This document shows, in pieces, positions 22,701-34,700 of a stretch of 64,000 bases of DNA (position 1 is its first letter; each line of letters begins with the position of its first letter). The position numbers and the translations under genes are program-made. The notes below the pieces were generated by a model. That model made no database searches. It saw only the letters and a list, made by a program, of their open reading frames with translations, and was not told the origin of the DNA. Source of the stretch: Petaurus breviceps papuanus. Its lineage: Eukaryota; Chordata; Mammalia; Diprotodontia; Petauridae. Location of the stretch: positions 18,152,341 through 18,216,340 of the forward strand of contig JAMXIF010000058.1 in NCBI GenBank assembly GCA_028583685.1, given 5' to 3'.

Positions 22701-25700
22701 TTTATTTATTTCAGCTCATGCTTTCTGTCTGCCTGAAGTGAGAGGATCTTGTTTAGTCATCCTGACCAAAGCTTAATCAGATTTTTGTTTCCTAATAATG
22801 TACTGTTTTATAGATCAAAGAAGAAAAGATCAGCAAGGACAAGGGGCCCAAAGAGGAAATTAAAAGCAATTGGGATCGCAAGAAAGGATTTCCAGAAGTC
22901 AAATCTCAGAATGGAGAGCTTACAACTCATAAACTTAAACACACAGAGAATACTTTCAGGTAAGAGACAGAGGCCATTTAACTATAATCTAGAAGTAATG
23001 AAATTAATTTCTTTAGTGATAAGTAGAAACTAGTCTCACTAATTTATAGCAGAAGTCCTTAACTTTTTTGTGCCAGGTACACAAAAATGAAATAATTTTT
23101 GCTCTTGGTGAACATAATTATGTTTTGTTAAATAAGACAACATACATATATAAATATATGCACAATAAATATAATATTAATATAGCCTAGATTTGAGTGG
23201 GTGAGCACTTATAGCAGAAAGGATTAGGAAAGGCTTCATATAGAAGGAGGTTCAAGGAGGTAAGGGATTCTATGAGACAGAAGTGAGGAGCGAGTCCATC
23301 CCAGGCTTGGGCAATGTCTAGTACAAAGTCACAGAGACAGGAAATGGAATACCAAGTGTGAAGAACATCAAGGAGATGAATTTGGCTGGACCACAGAAGG
23401 CAAGAAAATACATACTATATAATGAGACTAGGAAGGAAGTTGAGGCCAGGTTGTGAATGGCTTTTAAAGGCAGAGTTAATATCTTATCCCAGAGGCAATA
23501 GGGAGCCACTGGATTTTCTTGAGTAGGGGAGTGACAAGGTCAGACCTATGCATAAGGAAAATATCACACCACTAACCTCTGCCAACATAGACACATCTCA
23601 AAAGGAAGTAATGCTCACTTTCTTCATATGTATCTTGGTAAATCCGTTCTTGGTATTCCATCTACCTCATCTGCTTCTACTCATATACTATTGAGACATG
23701 CTGGAGGAAGTGATTGTGACTGTACTGACTGGGTCCACTACAAATTCATGTTAAATAATTTCACCTAGGACTTCACTGTAGCAAAGCAATTTTTTTACCC
23801 ATCCCAAATTGATTCTCCACCCCACGCCCCATCATGGCTGTCCAAACCTCTTCTCCCCTCAAGTTTCCCACATCTCCTCCCCACCCCCCACTTCTTCAAC
23901 TGAGGTCCTTGTCTTTTACTTACTTCACCAAAAACATCAAAGCCATTCTCCAAGAATCCCCTTTTCTCCTCTCCTCCTCGAACAATTCATCTCACAATCC
24001 CTTGACATCACCCCCAGCTCTCTGCTCTTTATCCAGCTCTAATGAAAAGTGGAAATAAAAGGAAAAGGGGAAAGGAATAAGCAGAGTCCTTACTCTGTGT
24101 CATGCACTGTGCTAAGCACTTTATAAATCCTATCTTATTTGATTTGAAGATGGCCCTTCTTACCAAGATACCCCTGATTCCCTCCTCTCCCATCTTCTCC
24201 AGCAGATTTTCTCCACTATTATCCTTCCTCTCTAATCTTTAATCTCTTCTCCTTGATTAGTTCCTTCTCTGCTGCCTGCAAATATGTCCATCTCCCCCAT
24301 CCAAAAATACGACAACAACAACAAAAAAAAAATCCAACCCTCACTAGATCCCAACATCCTTGCTACCTAGCATCCTACTTTTTTCCTCTTTCTTAGGCAG
24401 ACTCCCTGGGAAAAGCCATCTATACTCAATTTCTTCACTTTTCCTTTTACTCTCTTAATTCCCTGCAATCTAGCTTCTGACCTCATTTCTCAACTGAAAC
24501 TTCTCTCTCCAATTTTAGCAATGGGCTCTTAATTGCTGAATCTTATAAACCACTTCTCAATCTTCATCTTTCTTGATCTCTCTGAAGCACTTAACCCTAT
24601 TTGTCACCCTATCCTCCCAGATACTCTTTTCTCTCTAGGTTTTCATGATGCTGCTTTCTCCCCGTTCTCCTTGGGAAAACTCCCTGCTTGTTTCTTCTCA
24701 GTCTCCTTTGTTGATTCATTATCCATGTCACACCCACTCACTTTGGAGGACTCTGTCCCACTTCTCTATTTTCTCTGTATTCACTCTCTGGTGAACATGT
24801 CAATTCTTTTGGGTTCAATTATCATCTCTATGTTAATGATTCCCAGAGCTATGTATCTAGCCCTACCTATATATATCCTATATACAAATGACCTTGTATT
24901 CACTGTACATATGTATATGTGTGTACAAGTATGAAGTATATGTGTATATATTCTGTATTTATTCGTACATGTGTTTATGTATGTATGTGTGATCATTTCA
25001 TTTCACCCATTAGGATGCAAGGTCTTTGAGAGCAAGGACTGTTTCATCTTTGGTTTTGTATTCCCAGTGCTTAGCACAGTGTCTGACACATAATGAGTGC
25101 TTAATAATTCTTGGTCATTAATTGCTTAGGTTAGTTGATTAAAATATAATATTAATGAAGCCATGGCCATGAATTCAGTCCTTATGCAGAACACTTTCAC
25201 TTCTAACCACATTGCAAACATGTCTTAGGAGGTACCCAGACTGAAAAATGTCCATGAACCAGTTCAGTTCCTCACTCTTGGGCAGATAACTCATGTTGTC
25301 ATGTCCAAGGCCATGTCCTAGGGATGATTGATGGAAAAAAGAGTGTATGTGTGTGTGCACATACATTATGTGTAATTTGTGTGTATGTATATGTAAATAT
25401 GTATCTATAAAGGACAGTACAATTTTCATATTAAGAACATAGTATCATAGATATGGAGACCTTAGAAGCCATTTAGGTCAACTCCCATATTTTACAGGTG
25501 AAAAAACTGACACTCAGAAATGAACTGATTTGCCCATAGTCACACAGGCACTAAGTGGAAGAGACAGGATTTGAACTCCAAATTTGGACTCCAAATTCTG
25601 TGTTCATCCTGCTGCCTGATGTTGCCTCCCTACATTGACTTCTGAACTTAAGACGTTGTTAAGTGGAAGAGTCACTGATCAGATACTTTCTCAGTTACTC

Positions 25701-28700
25701 TTTGTTTCTTATACCATTGCCCTTTGATGCCATGGAAGTGATAGAGATGGAACAAAGGGGAATTTTACAATTCTTCTCCCTGAGTCTGAGATGCAGATGA
25801 ATCCAGTCTCCCTAAAATCCCACTTTTGTGAGAAAAATTTAAACAGGAATCTGGTCCATGCAAAGGAGGCCCTAGAGAACACACGGACTAAATATATTCA
25901 GTGGTGGTTGTTTCTTGGAAGTAGGGAAGAGGCAGAAAGAAGTATTGTTGGAGATCTGCTTGGAAGCAGATTGGATACTAGAAGCCAAGATGCGATCTTT
26001 CAGAGGGCAAGAAGACTATATTGCTTAATTGTCCAAAAGATGTTTTGTGTGCATGAACAGTTTGTTTATGAGAAATGGGTGGAAAAGTTTCTGTTGGTAG
26101 GAAGCTAATTTAGCCAATAATCAGCCAACTGCCCAATGGCTTCAGAGGAAGAATGAGGTAAGATTGCCCCTTCTGGAGAAACAGGAAATCATTAAACAGC
26201 CCACATCTTAAGAAAGGAGGCAGCAGGATGTCAGTGGCTGAATAAGGGGAATTCACCTTTCTGGCTCCTTTTCTTCAATGGACAAGAAAAATACAGAGAC
26301 CAGAAGAAAAGAAAACCCTTATTATCTTATTTGTGAGTTAAAATAAAGTTCTGGCCAGAAAGGAGGAAAGGCTTCCCAGAAAGGGAAAGGAGAGTTTGTT
26401 GCAGAAATAGAGCACTGATTTTGGAGTTAGAATACTTGAGTTCAAATCCTTCTGAGTTCAGTTTCACCATCTATAAAATGAGGGGGTTGGATTCTGGCTC
26501 CTGAGGTCCCTTTCCATGTCCAGATCCACAATTCTATCTACATAGGAGCAGGGGCAGGAGAAAGAAGAGGGAGTCACCCACCTTCTCAGTTTTCTGATCT
26601 GGCTGGAAAGATTTAACTTCTGAAAAGAAGGCTGAGCACCATCTAGTGGTAACACAGGAGCCCTTTAGCCAAGAAAGGGACATTCCTTGATGATACAATT
26701 TCTACATCATGATCAAGCTACCGAGGTCCTAGGAATAGTGACGGAAACCTTCGAGTGAGAGATGAATCTTCCTTGTTATGGACATAGGACCCCTTGTAAA
26801 CAGATTAAACACTAAAACAGCCATGTTTCTAACTAGGAAGTTGTCTTGCATTCAAAATGGTAGAAAGTAAAAAGGGATAGGAATAGAAAAATGTATCTGT
26901 AAGATGTCAGGTACCCTGGGGAATTCAAAATGTTCAAAACTACTTCGTTACCGAGGAATGATGGAAGGACATCAGTCCTGCGACTTCATGGCTACAGGCA
27001 ACCCTGAGTGAGGAAATTCCCTCTAACAATGTAAATTACACCTACTCTTCAACTTACTGTATGAGAGAGAGCTGCCTAGCATCACACAATCTGGGTATGT
27101 CTGTACTAGCACTTGAACCCAGAAGTTCCTGACTCCAAGGCTAGCTCTCTAATCACTATCCCTTGTGGCTTCTAGTATACTTCTATATGTATGTATGTAT
27201 ACATATATTGCAACATAGATTACTTTCAAATATTATGTTATCTTTTGAAGAGTTCTATATTATAGAATATATATAATGTTACATTTTATATATATGTAAG
27301 TATATGTGCATGTATGTGTATGTATTGGCTCATATATGAGAAGCATTATGGCATAAGTCTCATATATATATGTATGTTGTTATCGTTATTATTGTGTCAT
27401 TTCCAACTCTTTGTGACCCCATTTGAGATTTTCTTGGCAAAGACACTGGAATAGTTTTCCATTTCCTTCTCTAGCTCATTTTACAGACAAGGAAACTGAG
27501 GCAAACAGGGTTAAGTGACTTGCTCAAGGTCATACAGCTAGTAATAGTCTGAGGCCAGATTTGAACTCAGGAGGAGGAATCTTCCTAACTCCAGTCCTGG
27601 TGCTCTATCTACTGTGCCACCTACTTGCCCAAAACTATTATTATACAACTATTCTGGTTCATTGATAGTGCTTCAATAACAATGTTATTAGAGCAGTTTT
27701 CTCTAAATCACTTAACGTTACATCTTTTTATTTTTCTTTTTATTATTCATGTGTGCTAGGTCTAAAGTGACAGGATACACACTGGAATCCCAGCTCTGTC
27801 ACTTCCCTGGGCGACCTTAGCTTTTTCTGGGCCTCAGTCTGCTCCTTTACAGAATGAGGCCATTGGAACAGGAGACGTCCAGACTCTCTTCCAGTTCTCC
27901 AGCTAGGATTCTGGTTTCATCAGGGTGGGGGGAGCTCTCCTCATTGCAGCCAGTCTCAATGGAGACGCAGGGACTTTTAAGTAAGGAGTAAGTTGCATGA
28001 GGCTCAGAAAAGTCAATGATCAGCAAAGGTAGGTTTTCACAAACCGAAGTCCTCGGCCACACCATGCTGACTCTGCTGCTTTTTAGGAGAACATGTAAAA
28101 CCTTCCAAATAATTCTCTTGTAACCAGATTACAAATTTGGGAGACCCTGGCAGGATACCCTAAACCATCATCTTTTTATAGTTGCTTGTACTACAGCAAT
28201 GTCATCAAGGGCTTTATCAGTCCTTAAGATGCATTCTGCCCAACAGGGACAGGCCACATTCTTCATATAGACTTATATGACAATCCTTACCTTACCAGAT
28301 GGATACCTTCTCTCAGATAATGTGGCCAGACTAAACCTGTCAAATTGAGATCTCCTTTCTCATAGATTCTTCTTTTGGGGGCCAGTGCTTTCAGTAAGAC
28401 TCACAGCAAGCAAGGGTGGATGTCTTGTCCCTCTTCTTTATTTTAGTCAGATTCTTATCTCCTAATAAATTGCCTTTGAATAAGGGCAGTGTGCTTCAGA
28501 ACAAGAGGATGAGCATTTAAAACTCCATATCAGGACAAAAGTTACCTCCCATTCTAACAGGCTATGATTTTATAGCCAGAGCAGTTAAACACTTGTGATG
28601 GTGTTGACCACTAATGGAGAGGAATGAAGGAACTGTGGGAAGGGTATGGATACTGGTCCTTTGAAAAAGGAGGGGGTTGGACTTAGAGGATTTATAAAAT

Positions 28701-31700
28701 CTCTTCCAGCTCTAAAATTCTATGAAATGAGCGCTCAGGTTGACAGAATTTCAATAATCGTGGTAATGATGATAATAATAGTTCATATTTATATAGCACT
28801 TTAAGTTTTGCAAAAGAAGAAAACAAGCATTTATTAGGCACCTACTCTATACCAGATACTATGTTAAGTGCTTTACAAATATTATCTCATTTGATGCTGT
28901 GATGGAGTATTATAATCTCCTTTTTACAGATAGTTATGGTGGAGGATTGGAAAGATTAAGGGACCTGCCCAGAGTCACAAAGTTAGTAAGTGACTGAGGT
29001 AGAATTTCAATCCAGGTGTTCCTGATTCCAAGTCTGGAGTTAGTTAGAGAACTGGGGCCTGTATGTGATTAATGAGCAGTAGATCAATGATCCAGGAAAT
29101 AGGCAGCACTACATTCTGTACAGGCCAAGAACCCAATTCTAAAGCAGGTGAATTTATTTTAGCATTCCAACCTCCCCTGCACACACATCTAAGGGCTCCC
29201 TTCATCTTAGGCCTGCCCCATGTAGTTTCATTTATTCAGAATATCCTGAACTGTGCTCATTGAAGAGGGTAACCTTACCTGGCTACTCTCAGGTGTCAAC
29301 AATATATTTATTTATTTATTGAGCAATTGGGGTTAAGTAACTTGCTCAAAGTTACACGGCCAGTTATTTCTGAGTGGGTACTAAGTGTCTGAGCCCAGGA
29401 TTCGATCCCCAGGTTATCCTGACACTGGAGCCGGTGCTCTTACTCGCTGTGCTACCTGGCCGCCCCATCAATATTTTTTTTTAACAGGTGACCTTCTGTA
29501 GTGCGATGCCTATGTCTTTCTTATTTACCTTTTTAGTGACTCTGCTAGGGGATTTCTGTTCAATTAGAAGGGTAGGCTAATGCATAGCCGGGTGGTAGCG
29601 ATATTTTAAAATATAATTTATTTTTTAAATTGCATATATTTATATGTGTTTTATATACATTTCAATTTATTTTAATTTAATTTTAATAATTTATTAATAT
29701 GTTAACTTTAATTTTGAGGGACATGCTTGGCTGTGTCCCTCAAGTCACACTGAGCCCGAAGCCCCCTAGGCTTCCTATGCGCAGAGCTAGCTGAGGCTGC
29801 TGTCCATAAGGTTTCCTTCTGGTTTGCCCTACAGTCGAATTGGTGGGAAGGGGAGCGCGGACACCAAGGAGGCTGAGCCCACGTGCCAAGTGGAGGCTGG
29901 CAAGAGGCTGGAGGAGCTGCGCCGCCGCAGAGGCGAGACAGAGAGCGAAGAGTTTGAGAAGCTACGACAAAAGCAGCAGGAGGCTGCCTTAGAGCTCGAA
30001 GAACTGAAGAAGAAGAGGGAGGAGCGCAGGAAGGTTTTGGAGGAGGAGGAGCAGAGGAAGAAGCAAGAGGAGGCCGAGAGGAAAGTCAGAGAGGAGGTAA
30101 CTAACGCTGGAGCAGGAGGGATGGGCCGGCTTACAGCAGAGCGGAAAAAGCCTTGCCCCCTACCACGTGACAGTCCGGGGAGTAACCCCCCCCCCCCCAG
30201 ACACTTACAAGCCCACATCTCTCTGGTTATTTTATTCTACAAAGACCTTTAAAAATGTTTAAGGGTAAACAGCAACTGAATAGATGGAAATTGATCAACC
30301 AGTTAACTTGATTTCTAAAAAAACAATGTCACAGGTAAATTATTAAATAACAGGTGACTAAAATCTATAGGCCATATGAATTGAAGAGTATGATAAGCTC
30401 CCTTTTCCTTAACTTAGCTCCTCCCCCAAAAAAAATCTGTAGAGCTTCTTCCTTCTCTTCCCTTCTTTTTTGTTCTCTTTTTCCTTCTCCCTCCCTTCTC
30501 CTGCTCCTGCTTTACTCCTCTCCTTTTCCAACCACAACTAGCCATAATTTGAATCCAAATATATTTTTAAGCATTTGTCCTTTTTATTGAAGAAAGCTTT
30601 AACTGTTATTTTTTTGCTTTTAGGAGGGCAGTTGGTGTTAAATGACTTGCCCAAGGTCACATGGCTAGTTTTTGTGTTAAGTGGCTGGATTTGAACTTAG
30701 GTCCTCCTGACTCGAGGGCTGGTGCTTTATTCACTGTGCCACCTAGCCACCCCCCTATCCTTAATTTTATTTTATTTATTTTTTTTAAAGCAATTGGGGT
30801 TAAGTAACTTGCTCAAGGTTACACAGCCAGTTATTTCTGGGTGGTGCTAAGTATCTGAGCCCGGATTTGATCCCCAGGTCATCCCGACACTGGAGCCGGT
30901 GCTCTTACTTGCTGAGCCACCTGGCCACCCCTTCCCTATCCTTAATTTTAAAGCCAAGTAATTAAGACTTTTAATATTTCTAATACTCAAAAAATCCATG
31001 GATCTTAAATTTGTTGGGCTTTTTTTTTTTTTTGCTTGTGTGGTCCTATGTTTGACTTTTCCCTAACCAATTCAATGGTCTCAAAACTAAAAAATGTTCC
31101 CTAGCCCATCTAATGTAAATCTGGTCTCATCAGCTAATACCTGAGAGTATAAATTATGCAGTAAGGGCAAAGTCATCTAGGGTCGGAAGGGGCCCAAACC
31201 AGTGTCTCCCTTTTATCTGTTTACCAGGCCTCTTAAAATTATCTAACCAAAATCATTCAACACTCTCCCAAAAGCCAACTGGCATAAGGAACAATTCAAC
31301 TTTGAAATCTTGTGGGATCCTAAAAAATAGCCACTAAATCAATATTCTTAGCCACGGGATTTTATTTTCCATTTTCCTAAGCCAAGATTGCTACTTGTAG
31401 GAAATGGGGCACTGTGGGACACAGGTTTATCGTTCACCCACCATAAGACATGGACCAAAACATATAATGTCTTTATAACATAGTTCTCTGTGCAAGATGA
31501 GACTAATCACATGTACCCCTTCCCACATCACAGTGATATAATGAAGGCAAATAAGCTAATAGAAAGACTATAGTAGCTCTTTAGGAAGAAAAAGTAGCAA
31601 ATCATAGAATGAAAGTTTATCCAGCAACAAACAACCCATCTGTATTTTGTGAGCACCTCTTATGTGTACAGTACTATACTGGTTCCTGTGGAAAATGCAG

Positions 31701-34700
31701 GAATATATGTATGCCCAAGAACAGCCTACACCTTGTAAAAAGGTTATGACTTTACTTATGAACCCTGGCCTTCCTTGACTCTCAAGTCGACCCTCTATCT
31801 AATACACCATGTTGTCTCCTATTGAAAAATATTATAAGAAGAAGATTTTACATTTGAATAGCAATTTACAAAGCATATTTACACACATTATCTCATTTTA
31901 TCCTTACAACACCCTTGTAAAGTAGGCGAGGCCAGGTATTATTTCCATTTTAAAGATGAGAACTGAGGATTAATTGCGATTACAGGAATTGTCCCAGGTC
32001 ATATAAAGGCCAGAGCTGGGTCCAGAACCCAGGTTTTCAACTTCTCCTTTTAGCTTGAAGTTATTGCATGTATCATATGTTTCTTCTTTCTAGGAGGAAA
32101 AGAGGAGGCTGAAGGAAGAGATTGAAAGACGAAGGGCAGAAGCTGCCGAGAAACGCCAGAAAATACCAGAAGATGGACTATCAGATGACAAGAAACCATT
32201 TAAGTGTTTCACTCCTAAAGGCTCATCTCTCAAGGTAACTGTCCACTATAAGAAATGTCATCTTTTTAAAATTTCAGTCCATGCTCTTTGTTCCTTTCCC
32301 TACCCTTCAGTAATCACCCTGTAGCTATTTCATAGTTTGTAAATGGCTTTACCAAATGAAGGACAGTGAAAAAGAAAATGGTGACATTAAAATGTTATGT
32401 ATTGGGGTGGCTAGGTGGCACAGTGAATAGAGCACCTGCCCTGGAGTCAGGAGGACCTGAGTTCAAATCCAGCCTCAGACACTTAACACTTACTAGCCGT
32501 GTGACCTTGGGCTAGTCACTTAACCCCCACTTAGCCCCTCCAAAAAAAAACACAAAAAAAATGTTATGTATTTGCAGTTTAGGTATAAGCTGAAATGAGT
32601 CTTGGAGATTATCTATAGATTTTACTATTCCGCAAGATGAGATAAGTGGGATAAGTGGATAAGGCAGACATGAAGATATAAATATAATTCATCTGTCTCT
32701 GACCCTTGCTGCCTCTTCACTGCTTTGCAATTAGAAATACTACAGGTAGAATTTTAAGACTGTGAACATGGAGAGGTCTTATAATGGCATCTGGAGAAAG
32801 CATTTTCCTCCAGGTTCAAACTGGTCCTACCACTGCCTTCACTCCATACAGCACCTGATTTTTCAACCCTAAAGAGAGAGCTTCTCCTTAGTACTAGAAG
32901 CCACATAGCCACCAGGATTAGGAAAATAAGAACAGCATCTAAGGTGGAAATCTGGAAAAGAAAATAGTTGATCTATTCTACTCTTTGCCAGTCTCACTGG
33001 CAGAAAGAAATAGTGTCATTTAGTGAGAGAAGGAAAATTCAGTGCCTGGGAGCTGATGGAATTTGGGGAAAATAGGAAGAGGAGTCCATAGTCACTCCAC
33101 TCATGGAAGCAGTTACCCATTCTTATGGAGAGTCACCAAAGGGAAACAGGATCTGGAATTGGAGGACCAGGATTCAAATCCTGACTGTTGTTTTCTTCCT
33201 ATATAATGAGAGTGTTGGACCAGATGACATTTAAGTACCTTGCTTGTTCTAAATCTATGAGCCTATGATTAATATTTATTGAGCACCCAGCACAGAACTT
33301 TATACACAGCTGGTACTAAAGAAATATTTAATTCAATAAACATTTCTTGATGCATAAGTCCACAGATGTTAGAACCTCTGTCTTGTTTCTATTACATCCT
33401 CACTCTGATTGGGAAATTTTCATTATATCAAGCTAAATTTGTAAAACTTTTCCTCTTTCCACATATTACTCCTAGTTTAACCTTTGGAGTCATATGGAAC
33501 CAATCTATTTCCTCTTCTATGTGATGGGCCTTCAGATATTTAAGGATAACTATCATGTTACTGAGATGTGTGTGTGTGTATACGCTGAAGTCCTCTGCAG
33601 AGACACAATATTAATGGAATCCAAGAAATAGCTATAGAATACATAAAAACATAAACACCTAAGAGAGGGAGGGATAAAAGACGCAGTTACCCTCAATGTC
33701 CCCATTGTGCTTAAAATCCAGGAACATGTTTTGTAAACTGTAGTGCTATAGAAATATAAGGTGGTGTATTAATGAGGATTATAATATGCATGTACCCAGC
33801 ACTGTGAGGAACCCAAAAGAATTATTAAAGTCTGGTCCCTGCCTACAAGGAACTTGTGATCTAATTGAAGAAATAAGATGAATTGGTGAAATACATTTAG
33901 AGAACACTATAAGGTAGTATATAGAGGCCATATAGTATAGTGATTTGGAATCAGGAAGATCTAAATTCAAGTCCTGTCACTGAAATGTACTGGCTCTATG
34001 ATACTGGGCAATTCACTTATTCTCTCAGTGCCCCTGGTAACTCTTCAAGACTATTACCGTGTTTCCCCGATAATAAGACCTATCCCGAAAATAAGCCCTC
34101 CCCTTACTGTGTAAGATTCCTCTAAAATAAGCCCTCCCCCGAAAATAAGCCCTATTGAGATTGCTACTGTAGTGAAGGTGATCCCCTGCGCTACACGCTA
34201 CATTACGGTACCCTCTGTATGCACCGTCCCCTCCCCCCCCGTGAAACGCACGCCGTGCTCCGAGCTGCATCCAATCAGAGCTGCAGCAGTGAGCGCATCA
34301 TCCTGTTCTTCCCCAGTGATTTGCTTGCTGGCGCCATTGAGAGCAGTGCCGCGGAGGAGAGCTGAGGCAGGACAACATAAGCCCTCCCCTGAAAATAAGC
34401 CCTCTGGTGTTTTTCTTTCCAAAAAAATAATAAGACAGTGTCTTATTATCAGGGAAACACGGTAATTGCAGAGTAGTGATCTATCTGCATTGGTGGAGGG
34501 AGTTTCTTCTCTGGAAATTCCTTGTACTAATGAATTCACAGGAGTAGACAAAAAAAAAAACATTATATTAATATAACATAATTTGTTCAAGCCCAGGATG
34601 TGATGGTAAATGTTATAACTAGCTTTCAGGGGGGGTGGGAGTGAGGGTGCAGGGGCCAAGAAGGGGGGAAGCATGTATAACACAGTTAAAATTTAATATG

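Larger units (their letters stand above)
17640..22813 (+). other. CALD1: CALD1 intron
   Basis: It contains an L2 piece (18570-19410), an L3/CR1 piece (19411-19950) and an inverted SINE pair (21552-21900). The stretches 17640-18570, 19950-21540 and 21910-22813 hold no feature I can name. Several short ORFs there have no recognisable family. Confidence 0.9.
22960..29834 (+). other. CALD1: CALD1 intron
   Basis: It contains L2 pieces of both orientations (23190-23560 minus; 23800-24880 and 25010-25130 plus), MIR-like SINEs (25435-25630, 26400-26545, 27758-27880, 28785-29040), a long-form SINE (27377-27630) and a SINE just before the next exon (29305-29466). The regions 25640-26390 and 26550-27180 are unassigned, apart from a 105-codon ORF of unknown origin at 25791-26108. 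TATG-rich simple repeats lie at 27185-27370. Confidence 0.9.
30097..32093 (+). other. CALD1: CALD1 intron
   Basis: It contains a poly-C run near 30186-30199, two head-to-tail minus-strand SINEs (30610-30754, 30770-30934) and a MIR piece (31840-32045). The rest (30200-30610 and 30950-31840) has nothing I can name. Confidence 0.9.

Noticed and set aside
34025-34683. ORFs of 81, 97 and 161 codons around the DNA transposon
   Set aside because: They cover the inverted-repeat element and its repeated motifs and show no transposase similarity.
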